In this document: one piece after another, positions 8,794-16,658 of the stretch
How the letters are laid out: the number at the start of each line of letters is the position of its first letter
How positions within the stretch are numbered: the stretch's first letter is position 1
DNA from: an uncultured Algibacter sp.
GTDB lineage: Bacteria > Bacteroidota > Bacteroidia > Flavobacteriales > Flavobacteriaceae
Assembly (NCBI RefSeq): GCF_947487575.1
Contig: NZ_CANKXG010000002.1
Span: 1 to 64,000, forward strand
Direction: 5' to 3'
Length of the DNA: 64,000 nucleotides
The notes under the pieces: generated by a model
The model's database searches: none
What the model was told of the DNA's origin: nothing
Seen by the model: the letters and a program-made list of their open reading frames with translations, nothing else
Translations under genes and position numbers: made by a program

Positions 8794-9747
8794 TTATCCT
8801 TTAAAAACTCCCATTTGTGTATATTTATCCATACGCTGAGACACTAAATCTTTTGGTGATAAGTTTTTAAGCTCCTCATAATTTTTTACAATCGCGTCGC
8901 TAACAGACTTAAATGTTTTTTCTCTATCTCTATGTGCTCCTCCTAGGGGTTCTTTAATAATTCCATCAACTAACTTTAGCTTTTTCATATCTGTAGCAGT
9001 CAATTTTAAAGCTTCAGCCGCTTGTTCTTTATATTCCCAACTGCGCCACAAAATAGATGAGCACGATTCAGGAGATATTACAGAATACCAAGTATTTTCT
9101 AGCATTAAAACTCTATCTCCAACACCAATTCCTAGTGCACCTCCAGATGCACCTTCACCAATAACAATAGTAATAACCGGCACTTTTAAACGAGTCATTT
9201 CTAAAATATTTCTTGCAATGGCTTCTCCTTGCCCTCGTTCTTCTGCTTCTAATCCTGGATAAGCACCCGGTGTATCTAAAAGCGTTACAACAGGAATACC
9301 AAATTTTTCAGCAGATTTCATTAAACGCAATGCTTTTCTATAACCTTCTGGATTTGCCATTCCAAAATTTCTGTATTGTCGCGTTTTGGTATTAAATCCT
9401 TTTTGCTGCCCGATAAACATAAAACTTTGATCTCCAATTTTACCTAAACCACCAATCATGGCTTTATCATCTTTAAAGCTTCTATCTCCATGAAGTTCTA
9501 AAAAAGATTCTCCACAAATTGCTTTAATATGATCTAATGTATAAGGTCTATCTGGGTGGCGAGACAATTGAACACGCTGCCAAGGTGTTATGTTTTTATA
9601 TATATCTTTTTGAGTTGCTGACAACTTCTTTTCAATTTGTTTGCAAGTTTCGGTAACATCAACATCACTTTCATCTCCTATTACTCTACACTTTTGTAAT
9701 TGATCTTCAAGTTCTTTAATTGGGAGTTCAAATTCTAAATATTCCAT
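8794..9747 (-). CDS. accA: Acetyl-CoA carboxylase carboxyltransferase subunit alpha
   Basis: With AccD it transfers carboxyl from biotin to acetyl-CoA to give malonyl-CoA, the first step of fatty-acid synthesis. The 317 residues match the family. Markers are the N-terminal coiled helix [51 protein letters not shown] and the oxyanion-hole block [21 protein letters not shown] -7 box at 9786-9793 gives it its own promoter. AccD and the biotin subunits are not in the window. Confidence 0.97.
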   Translation of the reverse strand: MEYLEFELPIKELEDQLQKCRVIGDESDVDVTETCKQIEKKLSATQKDIYKNITPWQRVQLSRHPDRPYTLDHIKAICGESFLELHGDRSFKDDKAMIGGLGKIGDQSFMFIGQQKGFNTKTRQYRNFGMANPEGYRKALRLMKSAEKFGIPVVTLLDTPGAYPGLEAEERGQGEAIARNILEMTRLKVPVITIVIGEGASGGALGIGVGDRVLMLENTWYSVISPESCSSILWRSWEYKEQAAEALKLTATDMKKLKLVDGIIKEPLGGAHRDREKTFKSVSDAIVKNYEELKNLSPKDLVSQRMDKYTQMGVFKG

Positions 9748-9785
9748 AAGAATTTCAATTTAGGCTATTAGCTTTAGTTAGTAGA

Positions 9786-9793
9786 CAAATATA
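9786..9793 (-). promoter_or_regulatory. Predicted accA promoter, -7 element
   Basis: On the minus strand the sequence reads TATATTTG, a full match to TAnnTTTG, 39 bases before the accA start. No clear TTG stands at the -33 position, so the promoter may be weak or depend on an activator. Confidence 0.55.
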
Positions 9794-9816
9794 AAAACTT
9801 TAATTCTGTTTAATGT

Positions 9817-10710
9817 CTATGAAGACTTTCTTTTTATTTTTTTGTTATTTTTCAATAGAGCGTTTAAAAGTACTACACTAATAATAATTGCACCATAATA
9901 AAATGAGGTACTCATTTTTTCCTTTTCAGGAAATAGTATTAACGCCATAATAATACCATATACAGGCTCCAAATTATATGTTAAAACTACTGAAAAAGGA
10001 CTTATAGTCTTCATGATATAAACCGATGCAATAAACGCATAAGCCGTGCAAATTGATGCCAGTATAAATAAATACCAATAATCTGATTGACTTAAACTAA
10101 AGAAATCCATAGAAAAGCCTCCTCCAAAAAACAAAATATAAATAGATATAAAACAGACACCACTTAAAAACTCATAAAATGAAATAACAGTTGCTGTATG
10201 CTGGTTTAAAAAACGTCCATTTAGAACCGCAAATAATGCCGAAAAAAAAGCAGATAAAATTCCTAAAACAATCCCTGTAAGGTATTTTATTTCACTTTGT
10301 GTTATAATAAAAACACCTAAAATAACAATAATACCAAAAAGGATTTCGTACCAAATAATTGGGCGTTTATAAATTATAGGTTCTATAAAAGAAGCAAAAA
10401 AAGCTCCTGTTGAAAACATCGCTAAGGCTATAGATATATTTGCCTCATCAATAGCTGCAAAAAAAGTTATCCAATGCAATGCTATTATAACACCTGCAAT
10501 TGATAGTCTAAAAATTGATTTTAAATTTATTTTCAATTTTACCTTAACCACTTTAATGTATATAAACATTAAAACAGAAGCTATTACCATTCTAAACCAA
10601 ACTAAAGGAATTGCTTTTATTGTTATAATTTCTCCTAAAATGGCAGTAAAACCTGCTATAAAAACTAAAAAATGAAGGTGGAGAAAATTTTTTACTTTAT
10701 CGTTTAGCAT
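9817..10710 (-). CDS. EamA/DMT-family transporter
   Basis: Inner-membrane protein of 297 residues with about ten hydrophobic segments arranged as two five-helix halves, the drug/metabolite transporter (EamA) pattern. Glu and aromatic residues in the halves (AILGEIITIKAIPLVWFRMV and AFIASVYIMKTISPFSVVLTYNLEPVYG) match the repeat signature. The C-terminus is very basic (NNKKIKRKSS). The substrate is unknown. Its start overlaps the end of the upstream lptG-like gene by 14 bases, so the two are translationally coupled in the tgt operon. Confidence 0.85.
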   Translation of the reverse strand: MLNDKVKNFLHLHFLVFIAGFTAILGEIITIKAIPLVWFRMVIASVLMFIYIKVVKVKLKINLKSIFRLSIAGVIIALHWITFFAAIDEANISIALAMFSTGAFFASFIEPIIYKRPIIWYEILFGIIVILGVFIITQSEIKYLTGIVLGILSAFFSALFAVLNGRFLNQHTATVISFYEFLSGVCFISIYILFFGGGFSMDFFSLSQSDYWYLFILASICTAYAFIASVYIMKTISPFSVVLTYNLEPVYGIIMALILFPEKEKMSTSFYYGAIIISVVLLNALLKNNKKIKRKSS

Positions 10711-11770
10711 TGTACAGCATGTATGCTGCTAAAATACCAAAAATGATGTTAGGAAACCATACTGCAATTATGGGATTGAAATCTGATTGCTCAGCCATAA
10801 CTCCAAAAATTTTATCAAAAAACACAAAAACCATTGCAATACAAATTCCAATTGCCAAATTAACCCCCATACCGCCTCGTCTTTTCTTAGAAGATACGGC
10901 AACAGCAATAATTGTTAAGATAAACACAGAAACAGGTAAACTCCATTTTCTATATAAAACCAATTTAAAACGCCCCACATTTGAGGAGCCTCTTGCTTCT
11001 TCTTTAGCAATAAATTCTTTTAACTCTCCGTACATTTTGGTTTCGGCAGCATAAATTACTGGTATTAAATCATCTACATCAAAAGAAAGCAGTGTATCCT
11101 TTCTTCTTAAAATTTCAAGTTCATCCTCATGCTCTCCTATATCTCGTTTAACATAATTTGTTAACTTATAAAGAGTATCTTTTGGTATATATTTAATACT
11201 TGAGGCTGTTATTTTATATTTTAGTTTGTTATCTTCAAAATGTTCTAAAGAAAAATTATTACCAACATTATTACCAACATTGAAGTTACTTACATAAATA
11301 ATTTCGTTGTCATTTATTTGTCTAAATACATTTTTGCTATCAACTGCACCTCCTCTCTTAAAATATTTATAATGAAAATCATTAAAACCTTCACTCGCTT
11401 TTGGAGCTAGAAATAACCCTAAAATTATTGCCAATATTCCAACAATTGTAGCGCCTATCATATAAGGTCGTAAGAAACGTGTAAACGAAACTCCTGAACT
11501 TAAAAATGCTATAACCTCAGTATTGTTTGCTAGTTTTGATGTAAACCAGATAACAGATAAGAATAAAAATAATGGAAATAACAGGTGGGCAAAGTAGATA
11601 GTGAAGTCTAAAAAATAAACAAGCACTTCGTTTATAGGTACTTCATTTTCAAGAATTTTACCTATTTTTTCTGCAAGATGCACTGTTATTCCAATTGGAA
11701 TAAATAATAGTAACATCATAGAAAATGTAAACAGATAACGTTTTAGTATATACCAGTCTAAAATCTTCAT
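10697..11770 (-). CDS. LptF/LptG (YjgP/YjgQ) family permease
   Basis: Likely inner-membrane subunit of the Lpt machine that lifts lipopolysaccharide to the outer membrane. The 357 residues show the family layout: two helices after the start MKILDWYILKRYLFTFSMML, a third and fourth around 50-120, a large periplasmic jellyroll domain (about 125-265), then two C-terminal helices. Start, length and neighbourhood fit LptG better than LptF, but I cannot decide firmly. It begins 8 bases after tgt and overlaps the EamA gene, so the three form one operon. Confidence 0.85.
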   Translation of the reverse strand: MKILDWYILKRYLFTFSMMLLLFIPIGITVHLAEKIGKILENEVPINEVLVYFLDFTIYFAHLLFPLFLFLSVIWFTSKLANNTEVIAFLSSGVSFTRFLRPYMIGATIVGILAIILGLFLAPKASEGFNDFHYKYFKRGGAVDSKNVFRQINDNEIIYVSNFNVGNNVGNNFSLEHFEDNKLKYKITASSIKYIPKDTLYKLTNYVKRDIGEHEDELEILRRKDTLLSFDVDDLIPVIYAAETKMYGELKEFIAKEEARGSSNVGRFKLVLYRKWSLPVSVFILTIIAVAVSSKKRRGGMGVNLAIGICIAMVFVFFDKIFGVMAEQSDFNPIIAVWFPNIIFGILAAYMLYNAKR

Positions 11771-11778
11771 TAATATCT

Positions 11779-12909
11779 CTACAAACGTTTATTCATTTGT
11801 TTTACCATTTGGTCTTTCCAAGTTTTAAAATCTCCTGCTAATATATGTTTTCTTGCTTCGCGAACCAACCACAAATAAAAACCCAGATTATGGATGGTTG
11901 CTATTTGTTTCCCTAACAATTCATTAACAGTAAATAAATGCCTTAAATACGCTTTACTATATTCTGTATCAACAAACGTAATTCCCATGTCGTCGATTGG
12001 CGAAAAATCATCAGCCCATTTTAAATTCTTAATATTTATAGAACCATGAGCTGTAAACAGCATACCATTTCTTGCATTTCGGGTTGGCATAACACAATCA
12101 AACATATCTACACCTAACGCAATATTTTCTAAAATATTGATTGGTGTTCCTACTCCCATTAAATATCTTGGTTTTTCTTCTGGCAAAATGGAGCAAACTA
12201 CATCGGTCATAGCATACATTTCTTCGGCAGGTTCACCAACCGACAAACCTCCAATAGCATTGCCAACCGCTCCAGAATTTGCAATATATTCAGCAGATTG
12301 TTTACGTAAATCTTTATAAGTACTTCCTTGAACTATTGGAAAAAATGCTTGATTATAATTGTACTTTAATGGTGTTTTTTCTAAATGATTTATACATCTA
12401 TCTAACCAGCGATGCGTCATGTGCATAGAGCGTTTTGCATAATTATAATCACAAGGGTATGGCGTACATTCATCAAAAGCCATAATAATATCTGCTCCAA
12501 TAGAACGCTGAATTTCCATAACATTTTCAGGCGTAAAGGTATGATAACTGCCGTCAATGTGCGATTTAAACTTAACGCCTTCCTCTTTAATTTTTCTATT
12601 AGCTGACAAAGAATACACTTGATATCCTCCTGAATCGGTTAAAATATTTCTATCCCAATTCATAAATTTATGAAGTCCTCCAGCTTTTTCAATAATATGT
12701 GTTTGCGGACGTAAATATAAATGGTAAGTGTTTCCTAAAATTATATCTGGATTTATGTCATCTTTTAATTCACGCTGATGCACCCCTTTTACCGTAGCTA
12801 CAGTACCTACTGGCATAAAAATAGGTGTTTCAATGACACCGTGATCTGTAGTTAGTTTTCCTGCTCTGGCTTTACTTTGAGCATCTTTTGCTAATAATTC
12901 AAATTTCAT
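11779..12909 (-). CDS. tgt: Queuine tRNA-ribosyltransferase (tRNA-guanine transglycosylase)
   Basis: Swaps guanine at position 34 of GUN-anticodon tRNAs for the queuosine precursor PreQ1. Markers are PIFMPVGTVATVKGV, DIILGNTYHLYLRP, LTDSGGYQVYSL with the catalytic Asp region, GGLSVGEP, and RYLMGVGTP. A Zn site near the end is less complete to the eye. An in-frame ATG exists at 12993, but its extra 28 hydrophobic residues do not belong to the family and the promoter box at 12930-12937 lies inside that extension, so I start at 12909 (376 aa). First gene of tgt-lptG-eamA. Confidence 0.95.
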   Translation of the reverse strand: MKFELLAKDAQSKARAGKLTTDHGVIETPIFMPVGTVATVKGVHQRELKDDINPDIILGNTYHLYLRPQTHIIEKAGGLHKFMNWDRNILTDSGGYQVYSLSANRKIKEEGVKFKSHIDGSYHTFTPENVMEIQRSIGADIIMAFDECTPYPCDYNYAKRSMHMTHRWLDRCINHLEKTPLKYNYNQAFFPIVQGSTYKDLRKQSAEYIANSGAVGNAIGGLSVGEPAEEMYAMTDVVCSILPEEKPRYLMGVGTPINILENIALGVDMFDCVMPTRNARNGMLFTAHGSINIKNLKWADDFSPIDDMGITFVDTEYSKAYLRHLFTVNELLGKQIATIHNLGFYLWLVREARKHILAGDFKTWKDQMVKQMNKRL

Positions 12910-12929
12910 TAATCTACAATATATAACCG

Positions 12930-12937
12930 CAAAGATA
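12930..12937 (-). promoter_or_regulatory. Predicted tgt operon promoter, -7 element
   Basis: On the minus strand TATCTTTG matches TAnnTTTG exactly, 20 bases before the chosen tgt ATG. Its position also rules out the longer tgt reading frame as the expressed form from this promoter. Confidence 0.6.
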
Positions 12938-13034
12938 AATAACTGAAAAATGAAAATGATTGTAATGAAAAGAAAATAAATTATGTTTGGCAACGTTTTT
13001 GATACTGTTAATGAAATCTAAAAAAACGAACATT

Positions 13035-13670
13035 ATGAAAAGTTTACAAAACTTTCACGAACACTTTAAAAATTTTAGTGGCGTGAGTAAAAATTTATTT
13101 TTTATTTTAATGATTGCTATTGCAATTCCTGCGACCTCAATGGCACAAACGGCATACGGTATTGGTTTAAAGGCAGGATTAAATTACAATGCCAATGGAG
13201 ACTACTTTGAATCGATTAGTAGCAACTCAAAAAATCCTGATAGAAATGTTGGTTATCACATTGGTATATTTGGTAAAATTGGAAACCGGATTTATTTTAG
13301 ACCTGAAATTGTTTACACCAATACAAAAAGCGATTATGACGATGATAGCTTTAAAATGCAGAAACTAGATGCACCGCTTTTAGTTGGTGTAAAAGTGTTA
13401 GGGCCAATTAGCGTATTTGGCGGGCCTGCTTTGCAATATATTTTAGATACTGAATTTGATGGTATTGCAATAAATGATATTGAAAATGAATTTTCGGTTG
13501 GTTTGAATTTTGGTATAGGACTAAACTTTAAGAAACTTGGTGTAGACTTAAGATACGAACGTGGTTTTAACAATAATGAAGCAACTTTCTTAGGAAACAA
13601 TGGTATTAATACTAATAGGCTTGATACCAGACCAAACCAATTAATTTTAAGTTTATCACTTTTACTGTAA
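13035..13670 (+). CDS. Outer-membrane beta-barrel protein (PorT-like family)
   Basis: 211 residues from the ATG at 13035; other in-frame ATGs lie at 12987 and 13011. The chosen start gives a basic N-region, a hydrophobic core (LFFILMIAIAIPATSMA) and a likely cleavage before QTAYG. After it the protein alternates short beta-strand-like segments ending in aromatic residues (IGIFGKIGNRIYFRPEIVYT, NFGIGLNFKKLGVDLRYERG) and ends with LILSLSLLL, a typical barrel C-terminal strand. This matches the small outer-membrane beta-barrel family common in Bacteroidota. The specific role is unknown. A terminator follows at 13695. Confidence 0.75.
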   Translation: MKSLQNFHEHFKNFSGVSKNLFFILMIAIAIPATSMAQTAYGIGLKAGLNYNANGDYFESISSNSKNPDRNVGYHIGIFGKIGNRIYFRPEIVYTNTKSDYDDDSFKMQKLDAPLLVGVKVLGPISVFGGPALQYILDTEFDGIAINDIENEFSVGLNFGIGLNFKKLGVDLRYERGFNNNEATFLGNNGINTNRLDTRPNQLILSLSLLL

Positions 13671-13694
13671 TAAACACACATACTACATAAAAAC

Positions 13695-13727
13695 AAAACA
13701 CCTCGCAATTGCGAGGTGTTTTGTTTT
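13695..13727. terminator. Bidirectional terminator
   Basis: AAAACACCTCGC and GCGAGGTGTTTT form a perfect 12-bp hairpin around AATT, flanked by A and T runs. It sits between the converging barrel gene and the FKBP lipoprotein gene and can serve both. Confidence 0.85.
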
Positions 13728-13745
13728 ATATCGAATTTTTAACCT

Positions 13746-14792
13746 CTAGTAATCTTCTGTATTATTTACTTCCATAATATCGGCGTCTAAATAATCTTTA
13801 ATATTATCACCATTAGAATCTACAATTTTTAAAGTTTTAATAGTAATTACGCCATCTGCATCTTCTTCTCTACTTACTTCAAATTCTATTGTACCATCCA
13901 ATACAGGCTCAATACCTCCATTTTTAGTATCTACCATATAAGTATTAGATTTTAGCTCGTCTCTGGTTAAAATACCATCTCCGTCATCATCATTATCAAC
14001 AAAATTATTTAGGTTATCTCCATCAGTATTATCTTCTTCTATACTCTCACCAAATAAAATTAAATCATCATCTAAATCTTCCAAATAAGATGGTATGCCA
14101 TCATTGTCGTGGTCATTCTCAAACGAATCTAATAATTCAAACTTAAAAACTAAAGGCACTAATTGAAGTGGTGACCTAACATCAAAAAGATAAGCTAATC
14201 CAGAAGGGATAAACATCATCCCTGCTCCAGAGTTATTATATGTAAAAGTACCATCTCCATTATTAACAGGATTAATAGACGTGTTAAAGCTCGGAATTAC
14301 CAGTTTCCACCCATTAATTGTACCTGATAAATCTAAGCTACTTGGGTTTGGGTTTAATCTACTGTCGAAAACAGCATCATTTAATAAACTAAATCCTTCA
14401 TAAGCTATTAAAACATGATCAGAAAATTTAGGCGATTTATAACCTCCTCCTTGATTTATTCTTAAAATATAATACTCATAAATAATATCTCCTAGAGTAT
14501 ATGATTCCTTTTCAACATTATCGAATAATAACGTATTACCAGCAGGAACGTCATCCCCCTTATTAATTTCAGTAATGACTAAATTATTAATATTTGTATT
14601 GTTAGCATCAAATGCGCTAGAATTATAATAGTGCGTCTCTAAATAACTAACTATAGAATCATTATCAGCATCTCTTTTTTCTTCTAAATCTATTTCAATT
14701 GTAGATGAAATAGCAGCGACATCATCATTTGTACATGAAGCGAAAACCAAAACAAAACTTAATATAAAAAAACCTATTTTTCTTAAACTCAT
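13746..14792 (-). CDS. FKBP-type prolyl isomerase-like lipoprotein with calcium-binding repeats
   Basis: Starting at MSLRKIGFF (an ATG 24 bases further upstream is in frame but adds nothing recognisable), the protein has a lipoprotein signal ending in FASC. A degenerate FKBP domain follows: DHVLIAYEGFSLLNDAVFDS, GWKLVIPSF, and MFIPSGLAY match the FKBP strands and the conserved Gly-Trp. The second half holds acidic repeats of the thrombospondin type 3 kind (DHDNDGIPSYLED, DNDDDGDGILTRDE, DSNGDNIKDYLDAD), which bind calcium in known cases. It probably assists folding at the cell surface or in the periplasm. Activity is uncertain because the FKBP core is divergent. Confidence 0.78.
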   Translation of the reverse strand: MSLRKIGFFILSFVLVFASCTNDDVAAISSTIEIDLEEKRDADNDSIVSYLETHYYNSSAFDANNTNINNLVITEINKGDDVPAGNTLLFDNVEKESYTLGDIIYEYYILRINQGGGYKSPKFSDHVLIAYEGFSLLNDAVFDSRLNPNPSSLDLSGTINGWKLVIPSFNTSINPVNNGDGTFTYNNSGAGMMFIPSGLAYLFDVRSPLQLVPLVFKFELLDSFENDHDNDGIPSYLEDLDDDLILFGESIEEDNTDGDNLNNFVDNDDDGDGILTRDELKSNTYMVDTKNGGIEPVLDGTIEFEVSREEDADGVITIKTLKIVDSNGDNIKDYLDADIMEVNNTEDY

Positions 14793-14875
14793 TATTCCGT
14801 ATTTTTGAGGCTGCAAGATACAATTTTAATATATTCTTGCACAACAATATTAACGTCCTTTAACACAATAATTGT

Positions 14876-15247
14876 ATGCGTGTAGATAAGTATTTATGGT
14901 GTATTAGATATTATAAAACAAGAACCCTTGCTACAACTGCATGCAAGAAAGGGCAAGTTAGAGTAAATGAAGATGTTATTAAACCCAGCAGAGAAGTTTA
15001 CCCGCTAGACATTATTCAATTAAGGAAAGACCAAATAAATTATAAATTAAAAGTTAATGACATACCTGAAAGTCGAGTTGGCGCGAAACTTGTTGATATT
15101 TATAGAACTGACATTACGCCTAAAGAGCAGTTTGAAGCACAAGAACTTTTAAAATATTCAAAAGATTATTATAGAAATAAAGGAGTTGGAAGACCTACAA
15201 AAAAAGATAGGCGAGATATTGACGATTTTACCAATGAAAATGAGTAA
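14876..15247 (+). CDS. S4-domain RNA-binding protein (Hsp15/HslR-like)
   Basis: 123 residues starting MRVDKYLWCIRYYKTRTLAT, the classic S4 fold opening, followed by GQVRVNEDVIKPSREV. In E. coli the related Hsp15 binds stalled 50S subunits carrying peptidyl-tRNA. The C-terminal tail is charged (GRPTKKDRRDIDDF), as is usual in this branch. It precedes the phosphoribosyltransferase gene by 30 bases and is likely co-transcribed with it. Confidence 0.85.
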   Translation: MRVDKYLWCIRYYKTRTLATTACKKGQVRVNEDVIKPSREVYPLDIIQLRKDQINYKLKVNDIPESRVGAKLVDIYRTDITPKEQFEAQELLKYSKDYYRNKGVGRPTKKDRRDIDDFTNENE

Positions 15248-15277
15248 TTTTATATTTTAATGTTGACAAGTACAATT

Positions 15278-15781
15278 ATGAGTAGTAATACCAATGTAAT
15301 CCTTAATCATAACCAAATTACGCATAAAATACGTCGTATTGCTTTTCAAATATATGAAAGTAATGTTGATGAAAAGGAAGTTATTCTAGCAGGCATTGAT
15401 AAGAATGGTTATGTATTTGCAAAAAAATTAAAAACTGCACTTCAAAAAATATCTGATATTGACCCTGTACTTTGTAAGGTTAGTATTGACAAAAAACACC
15501 CTTGGCAAGATGTAAAGACTTCTATCTCTGAAGATGATTACAAAAACAAATCTATCGTACTGGTTGATGATGTTTTAAACTCTGGAACCACCTTAATATA
15601 TGGTGTTAGACATTTTTTAAATGTGCCTTTAAAGCAATTTAAAACAGCCGTATTGGTTAACAGAAATCATAAAAAATACCCCGTCAAGGCAGATTTTAAA
15701 GGTATTTCTTTATCAACATCTTTACTTGAGCATGTTGAAGTGGTTTTAGAAGGGAAAACTTATGAAGTTGTTTTAGAATAA
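15278..15781 (+). CDS. Phosphoribosyltransferase, PyrR-like
   Basis: Starting at the ATG at 15278 (another in-frame ATG is at 15260), the protein has 167 residues with the type I PRTase PRPP-binding loop IVLVDDVLNSGTTL and a preceding PPi-loop region ILAGIDKNGYVFAKKL. The general arrangement and the final strands resemble PyrR, the uracil phosphoribosyltransferase and pyrimidine attenuator. Regulation of pyrimidine genes cannot be seen here, as no pyr gene is near. It converges with aroK, overlapping its end by 9 bases. Confidence 0.82.
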   Translation: MSSNTNVILNHNQITHKIRRIAFQIYESNVDEKEVILAGIDKNGYVFAKKLKTALQKISDIDPVLCKVSIDKKHPWQDVKTSISEDDYKNKSIVLVDDVLNSGTTLIYGVRHFLNVPLKQFKTAVLVNRNHKKYPVKADFKGISLSTSLLEHVEVVLEGKTYEVVLE

Positions 15782-16294
15782 TTCAAGAATAATATCTTCA
15801 ACAACATCGTCCTTAGTTTTATTATCAATAGATACTTGAATTTCTGCCTGATTATAAAATTGAATACGTTCAAATAGATGCTTCCCAATAAATTCAGTCA
15901 TTTCTTCAATAGTTTCGATATGTGAGATTAGAGGGCGTTTTGCTTTTTTTTGAATTAATTTATTAGCTAAAGTATTTAAAGATGCTTTTAAATATATGCA
16001 TTTAACGTTTGTAGCGCTATTAATAACATCCATGTTTCCGCTATAACAAGGTGTACCTCCTCCAACTGATAAAATAGTGTCATTCTCAGACTCTATTAAT
16101 GACTTAAGGTAATAAGATTCTTGTTTTCTAAAATAAATTTCACCTTTCTCACTAAAAACCTCGCTAACAGACATATTTTCTTTTTCTTCAATAAAATCAT
16201 CTAAGTCAAGAAAATTATAATTTAATTTTCTTGCCAATTTCTTTCCAATAGACGTCTTTCCAGAAGCCATATATCCAATTAATATAATGATCAT
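15773..16294 (-). CDS. aroK: Shikimate kinase
   Basis: Phosphorylates shikimate in the chorismate pathway to aromatic amino acids. The 173 residues contain the Walker A loop GYMASGKTSIGKKLA, the shikimate-binding DLDDFIEE and the FRKQE block, and GGGTPCYSGN. The LID arginine region KKAKRPLIS is in place. All three substrate-contact regions are intact. It is transcribed alone, opposite to the tRNA genes that follow on the plus strand. Confidence 0.93.
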   Translation of the reverse strand: MIIILIGYMASGKTSIGKKLARKLNYNFLDLDDFIEEKENMSVSEVFSEKGEIYFRKQESYYLKSLIESENDTILSVGGGTPCYSGNMDVINSATNVKCIYLKASLNTLANKLIQKKAKRPLISHIETIEEMTEFIGKHLFERIQFYNQAEIQVSIDNKTKDDVVEDIILELF

Positions 16295-16370
16295 TTTCTC
16301 GCTATAAATTGATTATTAAAAACATACGTATTTGAACCACAAAAAAACGAAAATTTCTTCAAAAAAAGTA

Positions 16371-16400
16371 TTGTTTTATTAATTAAACATTTTATATTTG
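16371..16400 (+). promoter_or_regulatory. Predicted promoter of the tRNA genes
   Basis: TTG at 16371-16373 and TATATTTG at 16393-16400 are separated by 19 bases, an almost perfect Bacteroidota promoter. The first tRNA starts 36 bases after the box. Confidence 0.75.
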
Positions 16401-16435
16401 CACCCGCTAACAGGAATATGTTAGTTTGGAATAAT

Positions 16436-16508
16436 GACCTGGTAGCTCAGTTGGTAGAGCATCTCCCTTTTAAGGAGAGGGTCCTGGGTTCGAGCCCCAG
16501 CCCGGTCA
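16436..16508 (+). tRNA. tRNA-Lys (anticodon TTT)
   Basis: A 73-base cloverleaf: acceptor arm GACCTGG / CCCGGTC, D arm with AGCTCAGTTGGTAGAGC, anticodon stem TCTCC / GGAGA enclosing CTTTTAA (anticodon TTT), and T arm CTGGG TTCGAGC CCCAG. CCA is not encoded. The acceptor stem has one T-C mismatch at 5-68 in an otherwise regular structure. A hairpin with T run follows at once. Confidence 0.96.
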
Positions 16509-16509
16509 C

Positions 16510-16546
16510 AAAAAAAGTTAAGCTTTATTGCTTAACTTTTTTTATT
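16510..16546 (+). terminator. Hairpin between tRNA-Lys and tRNA-Leu
   Basis: AAAGTTAAGC and GCTTAACTTT pair perfectly around TTTATT, and a run of T follows. It is a canonical intrinsic terminator directly after tRNA-Lys. tRNA-Leu would then need read-through or its own promoter. Confidence 0.8.
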
Positions 16547-16564
16547 TTTACTTACTCCATTAAT

Positions 16565-16650
16565 GCGCACGTGGCGGAATTGGTAGACGCGCTGGCTTGA
16601 GGGGCCAGTATCCGTTTTAGGATGTGGAAGTTCGAATCTTCTCGTGCGCA
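16565..16650 (+). tRNA. tRNA-Leu (anticodon GAG)
   Basis: An 86-base class II tRNA with long variable arm. Acceptor arm GCGCACG / CGTGCGC pairs fully, the D arm is GTGGCGGAATTGGTAGACGC, the anticodon stem CTGGC / GCCAG encloses TTGAGGG (anticodon GAG), and the T loop is TTCGAAT. It reads CTC and CTT codons. CCA is not encoded. Confidence 0.96.
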
Positions 16651-16658
16651 CTTTTAAT

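Noticed and set aside
12910-12993. Hydrophobic N-terminal extension of tgt, possible membrane anchor
   Set aside because: The promoter box at 12930-12937 lies inside it, and Tgt proteins start at the MKFELLAKD position.
16418-16600. 60-codon frame across the tRNA genes
   Set aside because: It covers tRNA-Lys, its terminator and the start of tRNA-Leu, so it is not a protein gene.
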